A stretch of DNA of 64,000 nucleotides, from contig JAEEVK010000002.1 of assembly GCA_016287095.1 (NCBI GenBank), positions 1-64,000 on the forward strand. The letters run 5' to 3'. Source of the DNA: Lachnospiraceae bacterium (GTDB lineage Bacteria; Bacillota; Clostridia; Lachnospirales; Lachnospiraceae). The position numbers and the translations under genes are program-made. The notes beneath the pieces are model-generated. The model worked only from the letters and a program-made list of their open reading frames with translations. It was not told the origin of the DNA and did no database searches. This document shows, in pieces, positions 52,433 through 60,576 of this stretch (positions are counted from its first letter, which is position 1; every line of letters begins with the position of its first letter).

Positions 52433-53530
52433 ATGCAGCTCGGAATCGTGGGGCTCCCGAACGTGGGAAAGAGTACACTGTTTAATTCATTGACCAAGGC
52501 AGGAGCCGAATCGGCCAACTATCCGTTCTGTACCATCAATCCGAATGTCGGAGTGGTAGCAGTACCGGATGAAAGACTTAATGTTCTTACAGACTTATAC
52601 AAGTCAGAGTCAAAGGTACCTGCAGTTATCGAATTTGTTGATATTGCAGGACTTGTAAAGGGAGCATCAAAGGGTGAAGGTCTGGGCAACCAGTTCTTAT
52701 CACATATCCGTGAGGTTGATGCGATAGTACATGTAGTAAGGTGTTTTGAGGATTCCAACATAGTCCACGTGGACGGAAGTGTTGATCCTGCCAGAGATAT
52801 AGAGACCATAAATCTTGAACTTATCTTTGCTGATCTTGAGGTTATAGAAAAGAGGATAGCAAAGGGAGTAAAGGGTGCAGCAAATAACAAGACTCTGGCT
52901 AAAGAGGTTGCATTACTCAATAAATTAAAGGAACTTTTGGAGGCCGGAAAGCTTGCCAAGAGTTTCAAGACCGACGATGAAGAAGAACAGGCCATGTTTG
53001 ATTCCTTTGGTCTGCTTACCGCAAAGCCGGTTATATTTGCGGCAAACGTAAAAGAAGATGACCTTGCCGATGACGGAGCGTCAAACCCTAATGTACAGGC
53101 TGTAAGAAATTTTGCGGCAGAGGACGGAGACGGTGTATTTGTAGTCAGTGCCGAAATTGAGCAGGAACTCTCTGAACTTGAGGATGATGAGAAGAAAGCA
53201 TTCTTAGAGGATCTCGGAGTAGAAAAATCTGGTCTTGAAAAGCTTATCGTTGCCTGCTATGACCTGCTCGGACTTATGAGCTTCCTTACTGCAGGACCTA
53301 AGGAAAGCCGAGCATGGACCATAAAGAAGGGCACAAAGGCTCCCCAGGCAGCAGGAAAGATCCATTCGGACTTTGAAAGAGGATTTATCAGAGCCGAGGT
53401 CGTAAACTACGATAACCTCATCGCATGCGGCGGCTACAACCAGGCTAAGGAAAAAGGTCTGGTAAGGTCTGAAGGCAAGGAATACGTGGTTCAGGACGGA
53501 GATGTGATTTTATTTAGATTCAATGTCTAA
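52433..53530 (+). CDS. ychF: Obg-family GTPase/ATPase YchF
   Basis: Conserved P-loop ATPase linked to ribosomes and stress response. ATG 52433 is used: it gives the canonical MQLGIVGLPNVGKS start and has AAGGAG upstream; a TTG seven codons earlier is inside the ribosome site. The 365 residues carry G1 (GLPNVGKS), G2/G3 (IVDIAGL), an NxxE-type G4 variant (AANVKED) and the C-terminal TGS domain. Family assignment is firm. Confidence 0.96.
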   Translation: MQLGIVGLPNVGKSTLFNSLTKAGAESANYPFCTINPNVGVVAVPDERLNVLTDLYKSESKVPAVIEFVDIAGLVKGASKGEGLGNQFLSHIREVDAIVHVVRCFEDSNIVHVDGSVDPARDIETINLELIFADLEVIEKRIAKGVKGAANNKTLAKEVALLNKLKELLEAGKLAKSFKTDDEEEQAMFDSFGLLTAKPVIFAANVKEDDLADDGASNPNVQAVRNFAAEDGDGVFVVSAEIEQELSELEDDEKKAFLEDLGVEKSGLEKLIVACYDLLGLMSFLTAGPKESRAWTIKKGTKAPQAAGKIHSDFERGFIRAEVVNYDNLIACGGYNQAKEKGLVRSEGKEYVVQDGDVILFRFNV

Positions 53531-53551
53531 AGTCATAAGGTGTCCCCAATG

Positions 53552-53628
53552 GCGACGGAACCTTTGACATGGTATGTCGAATGTTTCCGACGGAAACTTT
53601 GACCAGGCTCCATCGCAAAGCAATGGAG
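53552..53628. repeat. Intergenic repeat cluster with stacked hairpins
   Basis: Two imperfect 21-base direct copies (53552-53572 and 53587-53607, 17 of 21 identical, 35 bases apart) contain GACGGAA and CTTTGAC. Small hairpins are stacked: GACAT/ATGTC (53566-53578), GTTTCC/GGAAAC (53583-53597) and CTCCATCGC/GCAATGGAG (53608-53628, one mismatch). No T run follows, so it is not a normal terminator. It lies between ychF and lgt and ends 22 bases before the lgt start. Confidence 0.5.
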
Positions 53629-53650
53629 TATCTATAGGAGGGTACGATAT

Positions 53651-54739
53651 ATGAGTTTATGGGGAAATGAGACCTCGGTCCGTTTTCCGAATCTGGGACT
53701 GGAGCTTTCAAATTTGCCCAGAGGATTTGCTATAGGAACATTTAATATCGCATTCTATGGCTTGATCATAGCCTGCGGTATGTTGCTGGCACTGGCTTTG
53801 GTGAGAAAGAAAGCCAGGACGACAGGACAGAACCCGGATATATATCTGGACTGTGCTTTGTGGGCCATACCTCTTTCTGTCATCGGTACCAGAATATATG
53901 AGGTAGCATTTAACTGGGAGGATTATCGCGGAGACTTCTGGAAGATAATCAATATCAGAAACGGCGGACTTGCTATATATGGCGGTATTATAGCTGCTGT
54001 ACTGACAGTTACTGTTTACTGCAGGGTAAAAAAACTCCGTTACGGTCTGTTTTATGATACTGCTGTCATAGGACTTATCCTTGGACAGATAATAGGCCGC
54101 TGGGGCAACTTCTTTAACAGGGAAGCATTTGGCAAGTATACCGATTCATTTCTTGCGATGCAGATAGATGTGACAGATAAATCGCTGAGCAGCATCTACA
54201 ACCCGGCACTTTGTTCTGAGAGTGCTCTTCGCAGTATGTATGAAGGTAAGGAAGACATACTGAACAATATACTGGAGATAAGAAACAATCTGGTAACGCT
54301 CCCTGACGGAAGACAGTTTATACAGGTACATCCGACATTCCTTTATGAGTCACTCTGGAATGTGCTTGTATTGGGAATCATGCTCTTTGCATGGCCGAGA
54401 AAGAAGTTTAACGGCGAGATACTTCTTATATATTTGGCAGGGTACGGCTTTGGACGATTCTTCATAGAGTGGATCAGGATGGATCAGCTCTTTGTATGGG
54501 GAACAAGCCTTGCGGCTTCCCAGGTGCTTTCGGGACTTTTGTTCCTGACGGCACTGACACTGATAATAGTGCTGAGAACTAAGGCCATCCGAAGCGAAGC
54601 ATACAAGAACATTTCCATGGTACTTGAGCTGCAGCCTAAAAACAAGGCACAAGATGTAGTTGAAGCATCTGAAGAGAAGAAAGAAGCAGTTGCTCCCGAG
54701 AAGGAAGAAAGTACTGAAGACAAGAAAACTGCAGAGTGA
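53651..54739 (+). CDS. lgt: Prolipoprotein diacylglyceryl transferase
   Basis: Attaches diacylglycerol to the lipobox cysteine of prolipoproteins, in the cytoplasmic membrane. In 362 residues: seven or so membrane spans, NGGLAIYGGIIA, the signature GRWGNFFNREAFG with HPTFLYESLWN, and a C-terminal charged tail (about 318-362, Glu/Lys-rich) that is longer than usual. AGGAGGG precedes ATG. A terminator follows. Confidence 0.94.
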   Translation: MSLWGNETSVRFPNLGLELSNLPRGFAIGTFNIAFYGLIIACGMLLALALVRKKARTTGQNPDIYLDCALWAIPLSVIGTRIYEVAFNWEDYRGDFWKIINIRNGGLAIYGGIIAAVLTVTVYCRVKKLRYGLFYDTAVIGLILGQIIGRWGNFFNREAFGKYTDSFLAMQIDVTDKSLSSIYNPALCSESALRSMYEGKEDILNNILEIRNNLVTLPDGRQFIQVHPTFLYESLWNVLVLGIMLFAWPRKKFNGEILLIYLAGYGFGRFFIEWIRMDQLFVWGTSLAASQVLSGLLFLTALTLIIVLRTKAIRSEAYKNISMVLELQPKNKAQDVVEASEEKKEAVAPEKEESTEDKKTAE

Positions 54740-54786
54740 TCGGAAACAGCAGTTTTGTAAGTACAATTGAATAATTATACAAAATA

Positions 54787-54822
54787 AAAACGGGTAAGGA
54801 TTCTTCCTATTCCCGTTTTTTT
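54787..54822 (+). terminator. Rho-independent terminator after lgt
   Basis: AAAACGGG (54787-54794) and CCCGTTTT (54812-54819) form the base of the stem, with AGGA/TCCT pairing further in around a small internal loop, ending in a T run to 54822. Confidence 0.85.
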
Positions 54823-54939
54823 ATTTGTCCTGACGGAAGGTATTCTTGTGGTGAACGAATGTTCACACACAATATATGGATATTGCACAAAATTACTGAT
54901 AAATAATTAAAAAAAATATAAATTTTACCTAAAAAGGTA

Positions 54940-54968
54940 TTGCATTATTATTCATAATGTTATATTAT
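54940..54968 (+). promoter_or_regulatory. Promoter of the mraZ division cluster
   Basis: TTGCAT at 54940-54945, a 17-base spacer and TATTAT at 54963-54968. The expected start site is just upstream of the GTG-box array at 54980, so a MraZ-bound array would block or follow the transcription start. Confidence 0.7.
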
Positions 54969-54979
54969 TAAACCATCCG

Positions 54980-55019
54980 GTGGTGAAAAGTGGTGGATAG
55001 TGACACGAAGTGGGAGGTA
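54980..55019 (+). promoter_or_regulatory. MraZ operator: four GTG boxes with 10-base period
   Basis: GTGG or GTGA begins at 54980, 54990, 55000 and 55010, each exactly 10 bases apart (GTGGTGAAAA, GTGGTGGATA, GTGACACGAA, GTGGGAGGTA). MraZ in other bacteria binds TGGG-type repeats with a 10-base period upstream of its own gene and represses it. Boxes 1, 2 and 4 fit; box 3 is degenerate. The array ends inside the ribosome site of mraZ (GGGAGG, 55012-55017). Binding is inferred. Confidence 0.8.
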
Positions 55020-55025
55020 AAGGCC

Positions 55026-55457
55026 ATGTTCATGGGTGAATTTAATCATACGATTGATCCTAAGAACAGGGTTATTGTGCCTGCAAAGTTCCGTGAGGGA
55101 CTTGGTGAGAAGTTCGTGGTATCCGCCGGACTGGATGGCTGCCTCTACCTTATGAAAAATGAGGATTGGGAATCATTCGCAGAAAGCCTTAATGAACTGC
55201 CGATCAATAAGGAGTCCAGACAGCTTGTTCGTTTCTTTATGAGAAATGCGCAGGAATGTGAGCCCGATAAGCAGGGCAGGATAATCATCCCGCAGGGGTT
55301 GGTTGATCTGGCGAAACTTGAAAAGGATGTAGTGCTTACAGGAGCAGGCAAGAAGGTTGAGATCTGGAGCAAGGAAAGACTTGACGGAGAGACTCCTGAG
55401 GAAAGCATGGAGGATATCGTTGAAAAGCTTTCAACAGAATATGGTCTTAAGTTCTGA
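55026..55457 (+). CDS. mraZ: Transcriptional regulator MraZ
   Basis: AbrB/MazE-like swapped-hairpin DNA-binding protein that regulates its own division cluster. ATG 55026 is used: it gives the canonical MFMGEFNHTIDPKNRVIVPAKFRE start and has GGGAGG 8 bases before. An in-frame GTG at 54990 would add 12 residues but lies within the operator array. The 143 residues match the family and hold two SpoVT/AbrB halves; the second has CEPDKQGRIIIP. rsmH follows after 12 bases. Confidence 0.95.
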   Translation: MFMGEFNHTIDPKNRVIVPAKFREGLGEKFVVSAGLDGCLYLMKNEDWESFAESLNELPINKESRQLVRFFMRNAQECEPDKQGRIIIPQGLVDLAKLEKDVVLTGAGKKVEIWSKERLDGETPEESMEDIVEKLSTEYGLKF

Positions 55458-55469
55458 TGAGGTTCGTAT

Positions 55470-56417
55470 ATGAGCGAAGACATACAGTTTAAACATAAAT
55501 CGGTGCTCCTTGAAGAGGTGATCGAAGAGCTGGACCTGAAGCCTGACGGGATATATGTTGACGGTACACTCGGAGGCGCCGGCCATTCATCGGAGATGTT
55601 AAGAAGAGCGGAAATAAAAAAGCTCATAGGCATAGACCAGGATCCGGATGCCATAAAGGCTGCATCAAAAAAACTTGAGCCATACGGTGAAAGAGCGGTA
55701 ATAGTAAAAAGCAATTACGAAAATATAGGCGAGATAATAAAAAGCCAGAACATAGATAAGGTCGACGGGATACTGTTGGACCTGGGAGTTTCCTCTTATC
55801 AGCTGGATACTCCCGACAGGGGCTTCTCCTACATGAGCGACGCACCTCTTGACATGAGGATGGATACGGAATCTGTAAAGACAGCCTCTGATATAGTAAA
55901 TGATTACAGTGAACAGGAGCTCTTCAAGATAATCAGAGATTACGGAGAGGACAGATTTGCAAAAAACATCGCAAAGCATATAGTTGCAGCGCGGAGCAAA
56001 AAGAAGATCGAGACCACATTTGAGTTAAATGAGATCATAAGAGCATCAATACCCGCAAAGGTCAGGGAGACCGGAGGACATCCTTCAAAAAGAACTTTCC
56101 AGGCTATAAGGATTGAACTCAACAGAGAACTTGAGGTGCTGGAAAACTCTATAGGAGAAATGATAGACCTCTTAAATGATAAAGGAAGGCTTTGCATTAT
56201 CACATTCCACTCCTTAGAGGACAGGATAGTAAAGGCAGCCTTCAACACGGCAGAAAGGCCGTGTGTGTGTCCTCCGGGATTTCCGGTATGTGTATGCGGC
56301 AGGAAATCCAAAGGAAAACACCTTACAAAAAAAGCTATACTTCCTACGGAGGAAGAGATGGAGGAGAATCCGAGAAGCAAGAGTGCAAAGCTCAGGGTTT
56401 TCGAAAGAGTAATATAA
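55470..56417 (+). CDS. rsmH: 16S rRNA m4C1402 methyltransferase RsmH
   Basis: Methylates C1402 in the ribosomal decoding centre. The 315 residues have the SAM motif [14 protein letters not shown] near the start, [26 protein letters not shown] and the C-terminal [10 protein letters not shown]. Always next to mraZ in this cluster. The ribosome site GATGAGGTTCG lies before ATG. Confidence 0.97.
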   Translation: MSEDIQFKHKSVLLEEVIEELDLKPDGIYVDGTLGGAGHSSEMLRRAEIKKLIGIDQDPDAIKAASKKLEPYGERAVIVKSNYENIGEIIKSQNIDKVDGILLDLGVSSYQLDTPDRGFSYMSDAPLDMRMDTESVKTASDIVNDYSEQELFKIIRDYGEDRFAKNIAKHIVAARSKKKIETTFELNEIIRASIPAKVRETGGHPSKRTFQAIRIELNRELEVLENSIGEMIDLLNDKGRLCIITFHSLEDRIVKAAFNTAERPCVCPPGFPVCVCGRKSKGKHLTKKAILPTEEEMEENPRSKSAKLRVFERVI

Positions 56418-56426
56418 AATCGTTCA

Positions 56427-57065
56427 ATGACCGAACGGAAAGGGAGAGCGCCGGAGAGCGTCGAAAAAAGCATGGCAGAGATGAGAAAAAACAAATTCAG
56501 TTATGACAGAAACTACTATGAAAATGTGAGAACAGCGCAGGTAGTAGGATCGGCAGCCAAAAAGCTTGATGCTCAGGAAGAGTACGAAGAGGATTTCTTC
56601 GAGGATTCAGAACTTTTCACAGAAGAATATTCGGAGCATGATTTTGAATCAACATCTCCCAGAAAAAAGGCAGAGCCCATCAGGGACATCCGTCCTTCTG
56701 CAAGACCCAACGAAAGAGTTAAGATAAAGAAAAAATATAATTTCGGTTTTATTGAGCTTCTGATGCTGGTTGTAGCACTGGTAGCGGTAGTTCATGCGGT
56801 ATACGGATATATCGAGACAAAGGCGGCCATAACTCAGGCTAACAAAAACATTCAGGCTGCAAAACAGGAGCTGACAGATATCCAGAACAAAAACGAAGCG
56901 CTGATCAGAAATCTGGATGTTGAGACAGACAGAAATTATATTTACACCGTAGCGGTTTCCAAGCTTAACATGATTTATCCCAAGGAGAACGATACCATAT
57001 ATTATGAGACTCCGTCGGACGGATATGTAAGACAGTATCACGAAATTCCGACCCTGAAAAACTAA
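56427..57065 (+). CDS. ftsL: FtsL-like septum protein
   Basis: Small bitopic divisome protein. 212 residues with a long charged cytoplasmic N-terminus (about 1-105; Lys/Glu-rich, ending KIKKKYN), one membrane span (about 110-130: ELLMLVVALVAVVHAVYGY) and an extracytoplasmic coiled coil (about 131-175). The low similarity of FtsL proteins makes position the main evidence: it sits between rsmH and a class B PBP. ATG 56427 has a poor ribosome site; ATG 56473 or 56482 further in is possible. Confidence 0.75.
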   Translation: MTERKGRAPESVEKSMAEMRKNKFSYDRNYYENVRTAQVVGSAAKKLDAQEEYEEDFFEDSELFTEEYSEHDFESTSPRKKAEPIRDIRPSARPNERVKIKKKYNFGFIELLMLVVALVAVVHAVYGYIETKAAITQANKNIQAAKQELTDIQNKNEALIRNLDVETDRNYIYTVAVSKLNMIYPKENDTIYYETPSDGYVRQYHEIPTLKN

Positions 57066-57093
57066 ATATAATGTTTTTCTCCAATATATAAAT

Positions 57094-57123
57094 TGGGTGA
57101 GGGAAGAAAGCTTCCTTCACCCA
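57094..57123 (+). other. Hairpin in the ftsL-pbp gap
   Basis: TGGGTGAGGGA (57094-57104) pairs with TCCTTCACCCA (57113-57123) over 11 positions with one G-U and an 8-base loop. No T run follows on either strand, so it is not a plain terminator. It may set mRNA stability or attenuate readthrough into the pbp gene, whose start is at 57165. Confidence 0.6.
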
Positions 57124-57164
57124 TTAAACCGTTATTAAGGTATGACAGTAAAGGAAAAAAGACT

Positions 57165-59084
57165 ATGCAAAAGGGCAGATTGATCAGAAGACGAAAAAGA
57201 GAAAAGAAGTTCAATGATGTTATGAGGAACAGTCTTTTTTTCGTTTTTGGCGGTGTAATACTTGTGTGCGCCTATCTGATCGGAAGACTTGTCTGGCTGA
57301 ATAATGTAAACGGAGACGAATATGCAAGAAAAGTACTCTCACAGCAGGCATATTCAAGTCAGACACTGGTAGCCGAAAGAGGTGCTATCACCGACAGGAA
57401 CGGTATAGTCCTGGCGCGCAGCGAGAAAATATACAATGTTATACTGGATCCTTATGTAATCCTTTCACATGACTACTTTATTGAACCGACGCTGGATGCG
57501 ATGGTAGAGACACTTGGTTATAACAAGGAAGAGATGCTTGAACTGATAAATGCAAATCCCGACAGCAGATATCTGGTTTTTGAGAAAAACATAGAATATG
57601 CCAGAGTCTCGGATTTCAACAAGTACAAGAGTTTACATAAATTCGTAGTGGGTGTATGGTTTGAGGAAAATTACTCAAGAGTTTATCCTTACGGAAACTT
57701 TGCATCACATGTTATAGGCTTTATGTCAAAGGACGGTGGAAGTTACGGCCTCGAGCAGTATTACAACGATTCTCTGACAGGTGTGGAAGGTCTTGAGTAT
57801 GGTTATTATGATCCCGAGCTCAATCGTCAGAAAACAGTAAAAGAAGCCAGGGACGGATATACACTGGAGACCACCCTTGATTTCAATATCCAGACCATTA
57901 TCCAGAAGAAAGTCGGGAAATTCAGAGAAGAGATAGGGTGCAACAACATCGGTGTCATAGTAATGAATCCGAATACCGGCGAGATATACGGCATGACGTC
58001 AAATTATGAGTTTGACCTGAACAACCCCAGATCTTTAGAGGGCTTATATACAGAAGAGGAACTGGAAGAGATGTCCGATGAGGACAAGACAAAAGAGATG
58101 TATAAGATGTGGAGAAATTTCTGCATATCTGATACTTACGAGCCCGGTTCTACATTCAAGACTATAACGGTTGCCTCGGCACTGGAGGAAAACTCAATTA
58201 CTACCGGAGATCATTTTACATGTAACGGCTATACCGAAAAAGGAGGATGGCAGATAGGATGTAATAAAAAGAGCGGACACGGCAGCCTTTCACTTGCAGA
58301 ATCTCTTATGAAATCGTGTAACTGTGCTTTGATGGAGATTGCAGATAAGTTGGGCGCTGACAAGTTCTTTAAATATCAGAATCTGTTTGGATTTGGAGCA
58401 AGGACCGGAGTTGATCTGACCGGTGAAGCAACCGGTATCATAATCCCCAGGAACAAACTGAATGTTACAGAGCTTGCAACCTGCAGCTTCGGTACAACAT
58501 TTAACGTTACCATGATACAGATTGCTGCAGCCTATGCATCGATATTAAACGGCGGAGAGTATTATGCACCGCATGTTGTAAAAGAGATAAAGACTGCAGA
58601 AGGCGTAACCGTAAGAAGTGAGGATACAGCACCGGTGAGAGAGACCGTAAGCCGGTCAACCTCTGATTTTATCAAGGAGGCTCTGTATATGACGGTTGAG
58701 GCCGGTACAGCAACACCCGCAAAGGTAGCAGGATATCTTGTGGGCGGTAAAACCGGTACCGCACAGAAGAGACCCAGAACAGAGAAAAAGTATATTGTAT
58801 CGTTTGTAGGCTTTGCACCGGTTGATAATCCTCAGGTTATGACCTATGTCGTAATCGACGAAATACATGATCCCGAGATAGCCGGCAGCAGTTCATCGGC
58901 TACAAGGATGACTTCCGAGATAATGACCGAGATACTTCCTTATCTTGGTATGTATCCTGAAGGAGATATAGTATATAATGTTGATCTTGACCTGCTTCAG
59001 GAGCTTGAAGAAAAGCCCCAGGATGAAATAAATGATGATGCAATACCTGAGGACTATGAGGATGTGGAACCGTTATCAGAGTAA
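57165..59084 (+). CDS. Class B penicillin-binding protein (FtsI/SpoVD type)
   Basis: Transpeptidase that crosslinks septal peptidoglycan. ATG 57165 is chosen with AAGGA 9 bases before; an upstream in-frame TTG at 57093 would read through the hairpin. The 639 residues have an N-terminal membrane span (about 25-45), a dimerisation region, and the transpeptidase motifs S329-TFK (PGSTFK), S384-CN and K529-TG. There is no C-terminal PASTA pair, so it is more like FtsI than typical SpoVD or PbpB with PASTA. It ends in an acidic tail. murD follows after a REP-like gap. Confidence 0.93.
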   Translation: MQKGRLIRRRKREKKFNDVMRNSLFFVFGGVILVCAYLIGRLVWLNNVNGDEYARKVLSQQAYSSQTLVAERGAITDRNGIVLARSEKIYNVILDPYVILSHDYFIEPTLDAMVETLGYNKEEMLELINANPDSRYLVFEKNIEYARVSDFNKYKSLHKFVVGVWFEENYSRVYPYGNFASHVIGFMSKDGGSYGLEQYYNDSLTGVEGLEYGYYDPELNRQKTVKEARDGYTLETTLDFNIQTIIQKKVGKFREEIGCNNIGVIVMNPNTGEIYGMTSNYEFDLNNPRSLEGLYTEEELEEMSDEDKTKEMYKMWRNFCISDTYEPGSTFKTITVASALEENSITTGDHFTCNGYTEKGGWQIGCNKKSGHGSLSLAESLMKSCNCALMEIADKLGADKFFKYQNLFGFGARTGVDLTGEATGIIIPRNKLNVTELATCSFGTTFNVTMIQIAAAYASILNGGEYYAPHVVKEIKTAEGVTVRSEDTAPVRETVSRSTSDFIKEALYMTVEAGTATPAKVAGYLVGGKTGTAQKRPRTEKKYIVSFVGFAPVDNPQVMTYVVIDEIHDPEIAGSSSSATRMTSEIMTEILPYLGMYPEGDIVYNVDLDLLQELEEKPQDEINDDAIPEDYEDVEPLSE

Positions 59085-59115
59085 AAATGTTTAAGTTGAT
59101 TGTTCATAGAATAAG

Positions 59116-59173
59116 TTGTCCCGGGGCGAAAGCGAAGGTAAAAGAAGAGCCTTCGCTTCGCCGGGGATGACAA
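59116..59173. repeat. REP-like palindrome in the pbp-murD gap
   Basis: The ends TTGTC (59116-59120) and GACAA (59169-59173) flank a strong hairpin: GGCGA-A-AGCGAAGG (59125-59138) with CCTTCGCTTCGCC (59150-59162), one bulged A, and a G/C-rich outer part. This matches short repeats of the type TGTCATCCC...GCGAAGG found scattered in many genomes. Related to 9815-9872. It lies where mraY is found in many relatives. Confidence 0.65.
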
Positions 59174-59209
59174 AACCAATTTGAGACGACAGAAATAAGG
59201 AGAAGAAGA

Positions 59210-60574
59210 ATGGATTTTAAGGGGAAAAAAGCAGTCATAATAGGTGCAGGAAAGAGCGGTATCGCAGCAGCTAAGCTGCTTAACGGGCAGGGTGCTGTTA
59301 TCACTCTCTATGATGATAAAAAACAGGATGAGTGCGAGCTTTTAAAGAAACTCGGAGAAGATTATAAAGGAAAGGTAGAATTTGAAAAGCTTTCCGAGGA
59401 ATCAAAGACCGGAATGGATTATCTGGTATTAAGCCCCGGCGTACCTATCGATTCTCCCCTGGTATTGGAATTAAAGAAGGAAAATCCCAAGGTTATAGGT
59501 GAGGTTGAACTGGCATACTACTTTACAAAAGGTAAGATAGTTGCAGTTACCGGTACAAACGGAAAAACCACAACAACCGCTCTTACGGGTTATCTCCTGG
59601 GAAAGAAATATGAAAATACACTTATAGGCGGTAATATAGGTATCCCTTATACAGAGATTTGCCTGAATTCAACCGATGACGGCGTGACCGTAGCAGAGAT
59701 GAGCAGCTTTCAGCTTGATACAACGGACACATTTCATCCGTATGTCAGCATGATCCTGAACATTACACCCGATCATCTTGACAGACATCATACGATGGAA
59801 AACTACATTAACGCAAAGCTTAACTGTACCAAAAACCAGACCGAATCGGAGCTTTGCATCTTAAACTATGAGGATGCTGTATTAAGAGAGGCCGCAAAGA
59901 ACATTAAGGCAAAGATATGTTATTTTTCATCGAAAACCGAGCTTGAAAACGGCTATGTATATAAGGACGGCGTGATTTACGAGGTAAAGGACGGCGAGCC
60001 TAAGAAAATAATAGATGTTTCCGAGATGAAGCTCATAGGCAGACATAATTATGAGAATGCCATGGCAGCGATAGCTGCAGCAAGATTTATGGGAGTCGGA
60101 CAGGAGCAGATAAGAGAAGGACTACGTGAGTTTAACCCTGTGGAGCATCGTATAGAATATGTAGAGACGGTAAACGGCGTAAAGTATTACAATGATTCTA
60201 AGGGTACAAATCCCGATGCGTCCATCCAGGCAGTGCGTGCCATGACCGGACCTACATACCTCATAGGCGGCGGATACGATAAAGGATCCACATATGATGA
60301 GTGGATAGACAGCTTTGAAGGTAAGATCAAAAAACTCATACTCATGGGTCAGACAAGGGAAAAGATAGCCGAATGTGCTAGACAGCACGGATTTACCGAC
60401 TATATGTTTGTTGAGAGCATGGAAGAGGCTGTAAAATACTGTATGGATAATGCAACAGAGGGAGATACGGTACTTCTTTCTCCGTGCTGCGCAAGCTGGG
60501 GCATGTTTAAAAACTACGAAGAGCGCGGCAGAATATTCAAAGATCTGGTAAGACAAGGGAAAAAGGAAAGATAA
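59210..60574 (+). CDS. murD: UDP-MurNAc-L-alanine:D-glutamate ligase
   Basis: Adds D-glutamate to the peptidoglycan precursor. The 454 residues carry the dinucleotide-type N-terminal loop GAGKSGIAA, the ATP loop GTNGKTTTTAL, the EMSSFQLD and TPDHLDRH motifs and the C-terminal domain with YNDSKGTNPD. AAGGAGAAGAAG precedes ATG. ftsW starts 3 bases after the stop. Confidence 0.96.
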   Translation: MDFKGKKAVIIGAGKSGIAAAKLLNGQGAVITLYDDKKQDECELLKKLGEDYKGKVEFEKLSEESKTGMDYLVLSPGVPIDSPLVLELKKENPKVIGEVELAYYFTKGKIVAVTGTNGKTTTTALTGYLLGKKYENTLIGGNIGIPYTEICLNSTDDGVTVAEMSSFQLDTTDTFHPYVSMILNITPDHLDRHHTMENYINAKLNCTKNQTESELCILNYEDAVLREAAKNIKAKICYFSSKTELENGYVYKDGVIYEVKDGEPKKIIDVSEMKLIGRHNYENAMAAIAAARFMGVGQEQIREGLREFNPVEHRIEYVETVNGVKYYNDSKGTNPDASIQAVRAMTGPTYLIGGGYDKGSTYDEWIDSFEGKIKKLILMGQTREKIAECARQHGFTDYMFVESMEEAVKYCMDNATEGDTVLLSPCCASWGMFKNYEERGRIFKDLVRQGKKER

Positions 60575-60576
60575 AA

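Noticed and set aside
54990..55025. GTG at 54990 as the mraZ start, adding 12 residues.
   Set aside because: It has no ribosome site, is part of a 10-base-period box array, and the canonical MFMGE start at 55026 has GGGAGG at 8 bases.
57093..57164. TTG at 57093 as the start of the PBP gene, adding 24 residues.
   Set aside because: It sits at the foot of a hairpin with no ribosome site, and ATG 57165 has AAGGA at good spacing and leads directly to the expected basic leader.
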